DNA of 64,000 nucleotides from contig NZ_JBHMFD010000013.1 of assembly GCF_042427575.1 (NCBI RefSeq), positions 124,001-188,000 of the forward strand, in the 5' to 3' direction. The first letter of the stretch is position 1. Every line of letters begins with the position of its first letter. Source of the stretch: Bergeyella porcorum (GTDB taxonomy: Bacteria; Bacteroidota; Bacteroidia; Flavobacteriales; Weeksellaceae). Both the position numbers and the translations under genes were made by a program. Shown piece after piece: positions 17,546 to 25,804 of this stretch. Under the pieces are notes generated by a model. It saw nothing but the letters and a program-made list of their open reading frames with translations. It was not told the origin of the DNA and did not search any database.

Positions 17546-18523
17546 TTAAGAGTTTTCCAAAATATATTGGAACATCAGTGGTGCACAGATGGTAGCATCA
17601 GATTCCACAATGAACTTAGGTGTGTTAATGTCCAGCTTGCCCCAAGTGATTTTCTCGTTTGGCACCGCTCCAGAGTATGAACCGTAAGAAGTGGTAGAGT
17701 CTGAAATTTGGCAGAAATAAGACCAAAACGGAATATCGTGCATTTCCATATCTTGGTAAAGCATTGGCACTACGCAGATTGGGAAATCCCCTGCAATACC
17801 TCCACCGATTTGGAAGAAGCCTACACCTTTCCCTCCAGAGTTTTTAGGATACCAATCTGCAAGGTAAGTCATATATTCAATACCAGATTTCATTGTAGAT
17901 GGTTTTAAATCTCCTTTGATGCAGTAGCTTGCAAAGATGTTCCCCATTGTGGAGTCTTCCCAACCTGGCACTACAATCGGTAGATTTTTCTCTGCTGCGG
18001 CAAGCATCCAAGAGTTTTCTTTTGGAATTTCATAATATTGCTCTAATACGCCAGAAAGCAACATTTTGTACATATATTCGTGTGGGAAGTAACGCTCTCC
18101 TTTGTTATCCGCATCTTTCCAAATTTCGTAGATGTGTTTTTGCAATCTTCTGAAAGCTTCTTCCTCTGGGATGCAAGTATCGGTAACGCGGTTGAGTCCT
18201 TTTTCTAAAAGCTCCCACTCTTGCTCTGGGGTCAAATCTCTATAGTTGGGTACTCTTTTATAATGGGTATGTGCCACGAGGTTCATTAGGTCTTCCTCCA
18301 AATTGGCTCCTGTACAAGAGATGAATTGTACTTTATCCTGACGAATCATCTCGGCTAAGATTTTTCCCAACTCAGCTGTGGACATAGCACCTGCAAGGGT
18401 AATCATCATTTTTCCACCTTCTTTCAGGTGGGCAACATAAGCTTTGGAAGCGTCCACCAATGCAGCGGCATTAAAGTGTAGGTAATATTTCTCGATAAAT
18501 TCTGTAATGGGTTTATTGCTCAT
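17546..18523 (-). CDS. Deoxyhypusine synthase family protein
   Basis: A 325-residue protein of the deoxyhypusine/homospermidine synthase fold. The ATG at 18523 is chosen because a TTG further upstream falls at the promoter. VPGWEDSTMGN, GGGIAGDFPICVVPM and the segment PNEKITWGKLD are recognisable; the lysine of WGKL corresponds to the enzyme's catalytic lysine. Bacteria have no eIF5A, so true hypusination is not expected. Bacterial members are linked to polyamine metabolism, such as homospermidine or carboxyspermidine-like chemistry. The gene is single and sits between arfB and recA. Confidence 0.85.
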   Translation of the reverse strand: MSNKPITEFIEKYYLHFNAAALVDASKAYVAHLKEGGKMMITLAGAMSTAELGKILAEMIRQDKVQFISCTGANLEEDLMNLVAHTHYKRVPNYRDLTPEQEWELLEKGLNRVTDTCIPEEEAFRRLQKHIYEIWKDADNKGERYFPHEYMYKMLLSGVLEQYYEIPKENSWMLAAAEKNLPIVVPGWEDSTMGNIFASYCIKGDLKPSTMKSGIEYMTYLADWYPKNSGGKGVGFFQIGGGIAGDFPICVVPMLYQDMEMHDIPFWSYFCQISDSTTSYGSYSGAVPNEKITWGKLDINTPKFIVESDATICAPLMFQYILENS

Positions 18524-18538
18524 ATTTTTTGATTTTCG

Positions 18539-18546
18539 CAAAGATA
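18539..18546 (-). promoter_or_regulatory. -7 box of deoxyhypusine-synthase-like gene
   Basis: TATCTTTG on the minus strand, 15 bases before the ATG at 18523. The upstream TTG codon (18541) overlaps the box and cannot be the translation start. Confidence 0.7.
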
Positions 18547-18579
18547 GAAATAATTAAATTGTTAGTTTCAGTGAAACGA

Positions 18580-19629
18580 TTATTTGTTTAGAATCATTTC
18601 TTTTACTTGATTTTCCAGTTCCTCTGCCAGTTCAGGGTTGTCTTTAATGATGTCTTTCACGGCATCTCTACCTTGTCCCAGTTTGGTATCTCCATAGCTG
18701 AACCAAGAGCCGCTCTTCTTTACAATACCTAAATCCACAGCAGTGTCTAGAATCTCTCCGGTTTTAGAAACCCCTTCACCATACATAATATCAAATTCTG
18801 CTTGCTTGAAAGGCGGTGCTACTTTATTTTTTACCACTTTCACTTTTACGCGACTTCCGATGGCTTCATCACCTTGCTTGATGGGAGCACTCGCTTTTCT
18901 GATATCGATTCTTACCGAAGCATAGAATTTCAAGGCATTACCTCCAGTAGTGGTTTCAGGATTTCCAAACATTACGCCTATTTTCTCTCTTAATTGGTTG
19001 ATGAAAATCACAGTACATTTGGTTCTAGAAATGGTAGCGGTAAGTTTTCTCAATGCCTGAGACATTAGCCTTGCGTGAAGCCCCATTTTAGAATCACCCA
19101 TATCGCCATCTATTTCGGCTTTTGGGGTAAGGGCAGCTACGGAGTCTATCACCACAATGTCTATGGCTCCTGAACGGATGAGGTTATCTGCAATCTCCAA
19201 TGCTTGTTCTCCGTTATCTGGCTGAGAAATAATCAGATTGTCTAAGTCGATGCCTAATTTTTTAGCATAGATGCTATCAAAAGCGTGCTCTGCATCTATG
19301 AAGGCAGCAATGCCCCCTTGTTTTTGAGCCTCGGCAATGGCGTGTAGGGTAAGGGTGGTTTTACCAGAAGATTCTGGACCATAGATTTCTATAATTCTTC
19401 CTTTAGGATAACCACCAACGCCCAAAGCAAGGTCTAAGCCTAATGAACCCGATGGAATCACCTCTATAGAGTCGTCTATATTGGCATCGCCCATTCTCAT
19501 TACGGTACCTTTTCCGTAGGTTTTGTCTAGTTTTTCAAGGGCTAATGCTAAGGCTTTTTTCTTGTCTTCTATAGTTCCGCTTTTCTTGCCTTCTGCTGTG
19601 CTGTTTTTTTTATCTTCAGATGTGCTCAT
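18580..19629 (-). CDS. recA: Recombinase RecA
   Basis: A 349-residue RecA with Walker A GPESSGKTT (about 84-92), MSQALRKL and the L2 loop FINQLREKIGVMFGNPETTTGG, all highly conserved. It catalyses strand exchange and activates LexA-type cleavage. The N-terminus has an extra charged stretch (about 30 residues, Lys/Glu/Ser/Thr-rich) before the core. The start ATG at 19629 follows a TACTTTTG box; a TTG seven codons upstream lies inside the promoter and is rejected. Confidence 0.97.
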   Translation of the reverse strand: MSTSEDKKNSTAEGKKSGTIEDKKKALALALEKLDKTYGKGTVMRMGDANIDDSIEVIPSGSLGLDLALGVGGYPKGRIIEIYGPESSGKTTLTLHAIAEAQKQGGIAAFIDAEHAFDSIYAKKLGIDLDNLIISQPDNGEQALEIADNLIRSGAIDIVVIDSVAALTPKAEIDGDMGDSKMGLHARLMSQALRKLTATISRTKCTVIFINQLREKIGVMFGNPETTTGGNALKFYASVRIDIRKASAPIKQGDEAIGSRVKVKVVKNKVAPPFKQAEFDIMYGEGVSKTGEILDTAVDLGIVKKSGSWFSYGDTKLGQGRDAVKDIIKDNPELAEELENQVKEMILNK

Positions 19630-19647
19630 ATTGTCTATAAATTTTTT

Positions 19648-19655
19648 CAAAAGTA
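19648..19655 (-). promoter_or_regulatory. -7 box of recA
   Basis: TACTTTTG on the minus strand, 18 bases upstream of the recA ATG. No SOS-box-like palindrome is apparent to me next to it. Confidence 0.6.
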
Positions 19656-19659
19656 CGGA

Positions 19660-20202
19660 AAATTTTAGATTTTAGATGATAATATTTTAGTCATTAGGTT
19701 AAAAGCACTAAAAATCACGGATGATTTCTTTTAGAAAATTAATTGCTATGGGTTTCTCAGAATATAATGCTTCCCAAAACAAGTTTAAAATGCTAACTTT
19801 AACCTGTAGGAAATGAAAAACCTCTACACAAGCCTAAAATAGCTGGTTTCATATCAGAATACTCTTTAGAACAGAAAAAAATACCCTTCGGGAGGGTATT
19901 TAATGCATTAATGAAGGGTATTTAATAGGGTTTGGTTAGGTATTTTATCCCCTTCGGAAGGGTATTTAATACATTAATAAAGGGTATTTAATGGGGTTTG
20001 GTTAGGTATTTTATCCCCTGCGGAAGGGTATTTAATGTATTAATAAAGGGTATTTAATAGGGTTGGGTTAGGTATTTTATCCCCTTCGGGAGGGTATTTA
20101 ATACATTAATGAAGGGTATTTAATAGGTAGTAAAAGGGTATTTGTATTTTAACTCAGATTAAACCATAGATTTTAAGCGTTAAACTGAATCTTTAATCCA
20201 AC
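19660..20202. other. recA-gapA gap with a nested 22/66-bp array
   Basis: No gene is visible. The first 210 bp are AT-rich unique sequence, then comes the array at 19875-20145 (listed separately), then 50 bp before the gapA terminator. Confidence 0.6.
19875..20145. repeat. Intergenic 66-bp (3 x 22) tandem array (array 3)
   Basis: About four copies of a 66-bp unit. Each unit is three related 22-bp subunits: one with CCTTCGGAAGGGTATTTAAT, one with CATTAATAAAGGGTATTTAA, one with GGGTTTGGTTAGGTATTTTA. All three end in GGTATTT(T/A)AT-like sequence, so the 66-bp unit arose from a 22-bp ancestor. The CCCTTCGG(G/A)AGGG part is itself an inverted repeat. Confidence 0.85.
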
Positions 20203-20240
20203 AAAAAAAAGAAACCTCCATCGCTGGAAGTTCCTTTTTA
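20203..20240 (-). terminator. Terminator of pfkA-gapA
   Basis: Minus strand: 10-bp stem GGAACTTCCA / TGGAGGTTTC with a GCGA tetraloop, followed by TTTTTTTT. Confidence 0.85.
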
Positions 20241-20264
20241 TGAAATATCAATATAACAATCTTC

Positions 20265-21269
20265 TTACAAAGAAGCAGAGTGTACCAATAGGTCAACCAA
20301 TTTATTAGAATATCCCATTTCGTTATCATACCAAGATACAAGTTTCACGAAGGTAGGAGATAGCATAATACCTGCATCTTTATCGAAAACAGAAGTTCTC
20401 TTTTCACCTACGAAGTCTTGAGAAACTACTGCATCTTCTGTATAACCCAAGATGCCTTTCAATTCACCTTCAGAAGCAGCTTTCATTGCTTTGCAGATTT
20501 CTTCGTAAGTTGTTTCTTTTTCCAATCTTACAGTAAGGTCCACTACAGAAACATCTACTGTAGGTACTCTGAAAGACATCCCTGTAAGTTTTCCGTTAAG
20601 AGAAGGGATTACTTTTCCTACTGCTTTAGCAGCACCTGTAGAAGAAGGGATGATGTTGTTAAGAGCAGAACGCCCACCTCTCCAGTCTTTAGCAGAAGGA
20701 CCATCTACAGTTTTTTGAGTCGCTGTAGTAGCGTGTACCGTGGTCATCAAACCTTCTACGATTCCGAAGTTATCGTGTACCACTTTTGCTAAAGGAGCAA
20801 GACAGTTGGTAGTACAAGAAGCGTTAGAGAAGATTTTGATATCATCTGTCAGCGTAGTGTGGTTTACACCCATTACAAACATTGGAGTATCATCTTTAGA
20901 AGGAGCAGAAAGCACTACTTTTTTAGCACCAGCATTGATGTGAGCTTGTGCAGCTTCTTTGGTAAGGAAAAGACCTGTAGATTCTACGATGTACTCAGCA
21001 CCTACTTCGTTCCATTTAAGGTTGTTAGGGTCTTTTTCTGCAGTTACACGGATTTTTTTTCCGTTCACTACAAGGTCGCTACCTTCTACAGAAACCTCTC
21101 CTTTAAACTCCCCGTGTACAGAGTCGTATTTTAGCATATAAGCCATATACTCAGCATCGATAAGGTCGTTGATACCTACTACTTCGATGTTGTCTCTCTC
21201 CGTCATTGCTCTGAAAACAAGACGCCCAATTCTACCAAATCCGTTAATACCTACTTTGATTTTTGACAT
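20265..21269 (-). CDS. gapA: Glyceraldehyde-3-phosphate dehydrogenase
   Basis: A 334-residue NAD-type GAPDH. The Rossmann motif INGFGRIGRLVFRA is at the N-terminus, NDLIDAEYMAYMLKYDSVHG is typical for NAD specificity, and the active-site SNASCTTNCLAP (about 150-160) is intact. It oxidises glyceraldehyde 3-phosphate in glycolysis. It lies 45 bp downstream of pfkA, so both are probably on one transcript, with tpiA elsewhere in the window. Confidence 0.97.
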   Translation of the reverse strand: MSKIKVGINGFGRIGRLVFRAMTERDNIEVVGINDLIDAEYMAYMLKYDSVHGEFKGEVSVEGSDLVVNGKKIRVTAEKDPNNLKWNEVGAEYIVESTGLFLTKEAAQAHINAGAKKVVLSAPSKDDTPMFVMGVNHTTLTDDIKIFSNASCTTNCLAPLAKVVHDNFGIVEGLMTTVHATTATQKTVDGPSAKDWRGGRSALNNIIPSSTGAAKAVGKVIPSLNGKLTGMSFRVPTVDVSVVDLTVRLEKETTYEEICKAMKAASEGELKGILGYTEDAVVSQDFVGEKRTSVFDKDAGIMLSPTFVKLVSWYDNEMGYSNKLVDLLVHSASL

Positions 21270-21314
21270 AATAATTGATTTTTATTAGATTAATAAATTA
21301 TTTTTTTAATGATT

Positions 21315-22304
21315 TTAAAGTGCTAAAATTTCAGAAATTGTTAATAATTCTTGGTTGATTTCATTATGCTTTCTAATGGCATCTTCTATTGGCGTGTACA
21401 CAATATGGTTAGAACGCACCCCTGCCATTACATTAGTCAGTCCTTTCATAAGTCCTGTTACGGCACCATAGCCTAGCTTAGAAGCTAAAACGCGGTCGGC
21501 ACAGCTTGGGGCTCCTCCTCTCTGGATGTGTCCTAAGATGGTAACGCGGATGTCTGCTTCTGGGAATTGTTCTTTGGTTTTTTTGGCTAATTCATAAGTC
21601 GTGGCAAGTGTTTCTCCCTCTGCTACTACTACAATGCTGGAATTTTTTCCTCTCTTTTTCGCTTTTTCAAAGGTATTGAACATCTCTTCCAGGCTATCTG
21701 TTTCTTCTGGAATTAGGATGTCTATAGCCCCCGTAGCAATACCACTATTTAGGGCGATAAAGCCAGCATCACGCCCCATCACTTCAATGAAGAAAATTCT
21801 ATTGTGCGAGGTGGCAGTATCTCTAATCTTATCGATGGCTTCCATTGCGGTATTCAGAGCGGTATCGTAGCCAATGGTATTATCTGTCCCGAAGATATCG
21901 TTATCAATGGTTCCAGGTACGCCAATGACTTTGATGCCAAACTCTTCCCCGAAAATCTGAGCTCCCGTAAAAGTACCATCACCACCAATGCATACCAAAG
22001 CATCTATACCGTGGGCAACGCAATTGTCATACGCTTTCTGTCTTCCTTCTTTGGTTTTAAACTCAAGAGACCTAGCGGACTTCAAGATAGTTCCCCCCAT
22101 ATTGATGATATTACTCACAGAACGAGCCCCTAATTTGGTAAAGTTACCTTGTATTAAACCATTATACCCCTCTCTAATGCCTACAACTTCTATATCGTAG
22201 TAGATGGCGGTTCTCACTACTGCACGGATGGCAGCATTCATCCCAGGAGAATCTCCTCCCGAGGTAAGAACACCTATTTTTTTTACTCTGGAATTTGTCG
22301 TCAT
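21315..22304 (-). CDS. pfkA: ATP-dependent 6-phosphofructokinase
   Basis: A 329-residue PfkA. Motifs: GVLTSGGDSPGMNAAIRAVVR (ATP loop), CIGGDGTFTGA, PGTIDNDIFGTD with the catalytic aspartate, and EVMGRDAGFIAL for fructose 6-phosphate. The glycine in GGDGT followed by T supports ATP rather than pyrophosphate as donor. It is the first gene of a two-gene glycolytic operon with gapA. Confidence 0.96.
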   Translation of the reverse strand: MTTNSRVKKIGVLTSGGDSPGMNAAIRAVVRTAIYYDIEVVGIREGYNGLIQGNFTKLGARSVSNIINMGGTILKSARSLEFKTKEGRQKAYDNCVAHGIDALVCIGGDGTFTGAQIFGEEFGIKVIGVPGTIDNDIFGTDNTIGYDTALNTAMEAIDKIRDTATSHNRIFFIEVMGRDAGFIALNSGIATGAIDILIPEETDSLEEMFNTFEKAKKRGKNSSIVVVAEGETLATTYELAKKTKEQFPEADIRVTILGHIQRGGAPSCADRVLASKLGYGAVTGLMKGLTNVMAGVRSNHIVYTPIEDAIRKHNEINQELLTISEILAL

Positions 22305-22327
22305 AATCTACTTTTCTATTGACTTAG

Positions 22328-22335
22328 CAAATTTA
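22328..22335 (-). promoter_or_regulatory. -7 box of pfkA-gapA
   Basis: TAAATTTG followed by C on the minus strand, about 23 bases upstream of the pfkA ATG. Confidence 0.6.
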
Positions 22336-22497
22336 CAAAATAAAAACAATGAAAACGATATGAAGACTGAAAAAAATAAATGAATTTTTGGTTAATAATC
22401 AAGGTGAATGGTCAAGGTTTTGTGAGGGGATGGTTTTAATAATCAGAGGGTTGATGGGGCTTGTGTCGCTGGGAAGAAAATGGATTTAGGATATTTG

Positions 22498-22511
22498 CTG
22501 ATATGTATCAG
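22498..22511. promoter_or_regulatory. Palindrome upstream of the copper-module promoter
   Basis: CTGATA-TG-TATCAG is a perfect 6-bp inverted repeat, 24 bases upstream of the -7 box of the 22558 gene, overlapping the -33 region. It could be a metal-regulator operator; only its shape and place support that. Confidence 0.35.
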
Positions 22512-22535
22512 TTGAGGTTTAAAATATTTATTGAT

Positions 22536-22543
22536 TACTTTTG
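22536..22543 (+). promoter_or_regulatory. -7 box of the copper-receptor module
   Basis: TACTTTTG, 14 bases before the ATG at 22558. Confidence 0.6.
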
Positions 22544-22557
22544 CGAAGTTCTGTAAT

Positions 22558-22914
22558 ATGAAGGTTGCTCATTATTTCATATCACTTTTATTGGCACTCC
22601 TATTGGGGGTTCAAAGTATGATACTCTTGGTAGATTATCATATCAATAGAGCTTTCTACGAGCAATATTGTATCAATCAAGCAGAGCCACAGTTGGACTG
22701 CCACGGGAAGTGTCAGGTGAGAAAAAATACCGAAAATAAAACGCTGCCTTATGGTATGGCAACTTTAAAATTTGATTTTTATGCGTCTTCCACGCCTTTT
22801 AAGATAGAACCTCTCAAAAAAATAGAGCAATACGCACCACAACTTATTTTTCATCGATTACAGTCGGAGAGTGTTGGTTTTTTATGCCGTTTATTACGCC
22901 CTCCCATTTCTTGA
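22558..22914 (+). CDS. Small Cys-rich membrane protein before copper receptor
   Basis: A 118-residue protein of a flavobacterial small-protein type I cannot name. An N-terminal hydrophobic segment (about 5-27) is a signal or anchor helix. Three cysteines sit in the segment C38 and CHGKC (C48, H49, C52), a plausible copper site. The C-terminus ends LLRPPIS, an RPP motif echoed by RGPP in the similar-sized gene at 25316. The start at 22558 follows the promoter; an ATT/ATG start further upstream would lie in the -7 box region. It is 70-115 bp upstream of an OprC-like receptor and probably in its operon. Confidence 0.65.
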   Translation: MKVAHYFISLLLALLLGVQSMILLVDYHINRAFYEQYCINQAEPQLDCHGKCQVRKNTENKTLPYGMATLKFDFYASSTPFKIEPLKKIEQYAPQLIFHRLQSESVGFLCRLLRPPIS

Positions 22915-23008
22915 TTTTTTTTAAGGATTTGAAATTATTACAGTACACCGAAATTAATAGCGATGAGCAGAAAGTCGCTACATTTTGCTGTGTATTGTAT
23001 CGTTTGTT

Positions 23009-25042
23009 ATGAACAAAAAATCAAGAATTATGAATCAAAAAACCATAAAGATTACAATTTTAAATTTATCCGTAATATGCCTTTTAGGGCAAAATGTGTA
23101 CGGACAACAAGATAGAGATAGCTTATTGCACAATATCAAAGTGATAGAGCTTTTGAAACTTTCACCAAAGGGAAATCAAAAAAGAGTGGAAGTGTTGTCT
23201 TCTGATTTTCTAGGGCACGATGCAGGTCAGTTTCTTAATCATACGCCTGAGATGAGTGGTATCCGAAAGGCGGGAAACTACGCTACAGACCCAGTGTTGA
23301 GAGGGTTTAAATATGAACAGCTCAGCATAGTGGTAGATGGGGCGGCTAATGCCATCAATGCTTGTCCTAGTAGAATGGACCCCGCCATTAGTCAGGTGAA
23401 TATGAATGCAATGCAAAGTGTGGAGATTTATAAAGGGCCATACCAGTTGCGGTATGGTACAGCACTTGGAGGAAGCATCAATTTCGTGACTAAAATGGCA
23501 TCTTTTTCTGAAAAACCTACTTTAGGAGGAAGATTATCCACAGGATATGAAAGCAATGGCAATATTCTAAGAAATGAGTTTTCTGCTACTCTCGCTTCAC
23601 CTCGGCTGGTGTGGGATATTTTGGGAACATATCAATCGGGGGAAGCGTATAAAGATGGTAATGGTAATGAAGTTCGGTCAGCGTTTCTTAGATATAGCGG
23701 TGGCACGAAGGGAACTTTTAAGTGGAATGAGAATAATGTTTCATCTTTACACATCAATACCAACCAGAGTAGAGATGTGGAGTTTGCTGCCCTTCATATG
23801 GATTTAATCTACGATAAAACTTGGATGATTCAAGCAAAACATTTGGCTAAGTTTAGAAACGCTATTGTGAAGCATCTGGATGTGAATGCCTACTATACCA
23901 ATGTAAAACATTCTATGGGAAATACCAGCCGTACAATGGTTTCTGATGTAGCATCTCAGACCTATGGAGCACGCACAGAGCTTAAACTATCCCATCGGGA
24001 TAATACCCTATACACGGGATTGGATTATAAATACGAACACGCTGAAAATATCAGTATGATAATGCCAATGATGATGCCTGCTAGAGATGGTTCTGCTTGG
24101 CAAAATTCAAGCATCTTCCAGATGGGTTGGTTCAATGAATATCAACGAAAATTGAATCAAGGAAGTCTTACATTAGCCTACCGAATGGATTATAGTAATG
24201 CAAATGCAGAGGAAGTATCCCAATTGTTCAGAGCGTTATATGGAGATGTGGAGAGTCAGCAGCTCAATCATAGCGTTAGTGTAGATTATACACAGCAGTT
24301 GGGCAAAGGCTTTACATTATCCCTTTTGGCAGGGAGAGGGCAGAGAAGTGCGAGCCTTACCGAGCGGTTTATCAATAGATTTGTAGTAGGTTTAGATGCT
24401 TATGAAATGGTGGGGAATCCCAAACTAAAGCCTGAAACCAATCATCAGGCAGATATGGTATTAAGTTTTAGAAAGCCGAATATTTATTTTCAAATAGATG
24501 GTTTTGTATCCTATATGCGAAACTATATATCGGGGATTATCAATCCTAATATCACAAAATACGGAATGTCTAGCCCAGGTGTAAGGCAGTATATGAATAT
24601 AGACAAGGCTCTGAAAGCAGGTGTGGAAGCCAGTCTTAGTTGGCAGGTAATACCCAAGCTGAGAACCCATTGGGCAATGGCATATACCTATGCAGAGGAT
24701 ATAGAAACCCAACAGCCTCTGCCCGAAATAGCACCATTGGATTTTAGATGGAATCTATTGGCAGATTTTAGCCCCATTACTATAGAGGCTAAGCTGAGGT
24801 ATGTAGCTCCTCAAAACCGAATAAACCAAGGATTTGGAGAGATGAAAACCCCCGATTTCTACACCATAGATATAGACACTCGGTACGAAATCTTTAAAAA
24901 CGCTTCCATCACAGCCAAGGTTTACAATCTGCTTAATAGAGCCTATGCAGAACATCTAAGCAGAACGCTATCAATGGATAAGAACCAAAGGATTTTAGCC
25001 CCTGGGCGAAATTTTGCATTAAGCTTTTCTTATACATTCTAA
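23009..25042 (+). CDS. OprC/NosA-like TonB-dependent copper receptor
   Basis: A 677-residue receptor if started at 23009 (ATG at 23030 is equally possible; both leave a signal peptide ending ...CLLGQNVYGQ). The plug contains ACPSRMDPAISQV. The CxxxM element there (about C119 and M123) matches the methionine-cysteine copper site described for OprC/NosA receptors, together with the CPxRMDP signature. A barrel follows and ends in the aromatic strand LSFSYTF. There is no carboxypeptidase-regulatory domain. A Met-rich segment (MIMPMMMPA, about residue 355) may be an extracellular metal contact. The family imports copper; specificity here is inferred from the motif. Confidence 0.8.
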   Translation: MNKKSRIMNQKTIKITILNLSVICLLGQNVYGQQDRDSLLHNIKVIELLKLSPKGNQKRVEVLSSDFLGHDAGQFLNHTPEMSGIRKAGNYATDPVLRGFKYEQLSIVVDGAANAINACPSRMDPAISQVNMNAMQSVEIYKGPYQLRYGTALGGSINFVTKMASFSEKPTLGGRLSTGYESNGNILRNEFSATLASPRLVWDILGTYQSGEAYKDGNGNEVRSAFLRYSGGTKGTFKWNENNVSSLHINTNQSRDVEFAALHMDLIYDKTWMIQAKHLAKFRNAIVKHLDVNAYYTNVKHSMGNTSRTMVSDVASQTYGARTELKLSHRDNTLYTGLDYKYEHAENISMIMPMMMPARDGSAWQNSSIFQMGWFNEYQRKLNQGSLTLAYRMDYSNANAEEVSQLFRALYGDVESQQLNHSVSVDYTQQLGKGFTLSLLAGRGQRSASLTERFINRFVVGLDAYEMVGNPKLKPETNHQADMVLSFRKPNIYFQIDGFVSYMRNYISGIINPNITKYGMSSPGVRQYMNIDKALKAGVEASLSWQVIPKLRTHWAMAYTYAEDIETQQPLPEIAPLDFRWNLLADFSPITIEAKLRYVAPQNRINQGFGEMKTPDFYTIDIDTRYEIFKNASITAKVYNLLNRAYAEHLSRTLSMDKNQRILAPGRNFALSFSYTF

Positions 25043-25057
25043 ATAATGAGAAACCAA

Positions 25058-25088
25058 GAAAACCACTTCAATATCTGAGGTGGTTTTC
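25058..25088 (+). terminator. Terminator of the copper module
   Basis: A 13-bp stem GAAAACCACTTCA / TGAGGTGGTTTTC with a 5-nt loop, followed by TCTTATTGT. The T-run is short but the hairpin is strong. Confidence 0.7.
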
Positions 25089-25154
25089 TCTTATTGTATA
25101 GAGCATCATCTATAACGGCTGCGATAGCCCATCAGAAGCGGGATTTAAAATCTC

Positions 25155-25255
25155 CCGAGAGTTTTCTTCAAAACATACTGAAGTTTTCTCCAAAACATAC
25201 TGAAGTTTTTTCCAAAACATACGGGAGTTTTTCTCAAAACATACGGAAGAGTTTT
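25155..25255. repeat. Intergenic 22-bp tandem array (array 4)
   Basis: Four to five copies with 22-bp spacing, each built on GTTTTCTCCAAAACATAC followed by TGAA, GGGA or GGAA. It lies between the copper and zinc modules, directly upstream of the 25316 promoter. Confidence 0.8.
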
Positions 25256-25302
25256 CCATAAGGTAGGGAGCAATGCTATTTTTGGTAAAAAAAATTAATC
25301 AT

Positions 25303-25310
25303 TATCTTTG
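25303..25310 (+). promoter_or_regulatory. -7 box of zinc-type module
   Basis: TATCTTTG, only five bases (CCCCA) before the ATG at 25316; a near-leaderless arrangement. Confidence 0.7.
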
Positions 25311-25315
25311 CCCCA

Positions 25316-25657
25316 ATGTTTAAAAATGAAACTTTACGAAAACTAAGTGCAGCACTGATGGTATCGGTGTATCTCTTTGTAGCATTAGGTTCTGCAAAGT
25401 TTCATCATCATTCTCACGGCTTTTCGGGGAAGAGCGGTTTTGAAAAGCAATACACACCATCAGCAGATTGGGCAGATGCACAGGACTGTTTGGTGTGTCA
25501 TTTTGTTTCCATCAAAGCACTTACCTTGCCTTCATCGTTTGAGTTCAAAGCCCTGATGTTACAAGGGCAAAGCGAAGAAAAAACGCCGTATCTTTCAAAG
25601 AAATCATCATCAGAGAAAACTTATTTCAGGCTCAGAGGCCCGCCTCAGGTAGCTTAG
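25316..25657 (+). CDS. Small His/Cys-rich secreted protein before zinc-type receptor
   Basis: A 113-residue exported protein I do not recognise by name. The N-terminal hydrophobic stretch (about 10-27) ends at residue 27, directly before H30-H32, H34 (HHHSH) and later C58-x-x-C61-H62 (CLVCH), a plausible metal site. It ends in RGPPQVA, an RGPP tail like the RPP of the 22558 protein; proteobacterial DUF2946-type proteins with a similar layout often end in RxPP. It heads a module with a receptor and a lipoprotein, so a metal-handling helper role is likely. Confidence 0.6.
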   Translation: MFKNETLRKLSAALMVSVYLFVALGSAKFHHHSHGFSGKSGFEKQYTPSADWADAQDCLVCHFVSIKALTLPSSFEFKALMLQGQSEEKTPYLSKKSSSEKTYFRLRGPPQVA

Positions 25658-25662
25658 TTTTC

Positions 25663-25720
25663 GCTTTGATAGAGACGTTTCCCTATGGCTTTGCACAAGG
25701 GGAAGTAGGGCTATCAAAGC
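25663..25720 (+). ncRNA. Nested two-helix candidate RNA element in the receptor leader
   Basis: Outer helix GCTTTGATAG (25663-25672) with CTATCAAAGC (25711-25720), 10 bp perfect. Inside it TTTCCCT (25678-25684) pairs with AGGGGAA (25698-25704), 7 bp with one G-T pair, around a 13-nt loop. The internal loops are AGACG and GTAGGG. It sits in the 147-bp gap between the small His/Cys gene and the receptor and is followed by an AT-rich hairpin at 25756-25780. I match it to no riboswitch class I know. It may be a regulatory element or an RNA-processing site. Confidence 0.45.
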
Positions 25721-25755
25721 TAAAGGAGGGTATTATACCTCACTATTAATCCATC

Positions 25756-25780
25756 ATTCTGAATTTTTCTTTTTCAGAAT
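25756..25780 (+). terminator. Hairpin ahead of the zinc-type receptor
   Basis: ATTCTGAA / TTCAGAAT, 8 bp with a T-rich 9-nt loop, followed by AATTTCTGTTATT. With the upstream element it could form an attenuator; alone it would be a weak terminator. Confidence 0.4.
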
Positions 25781-25804
25781 AATTTCTGTTATTAATTATA
25801 TTAA

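Noticed and set aside
22915..23008. Riboswitch before the copper receptor
   Set aside because: Only short stems (about 5-7 bp) are visible and no conserved motif such as a cobalamin box is present.
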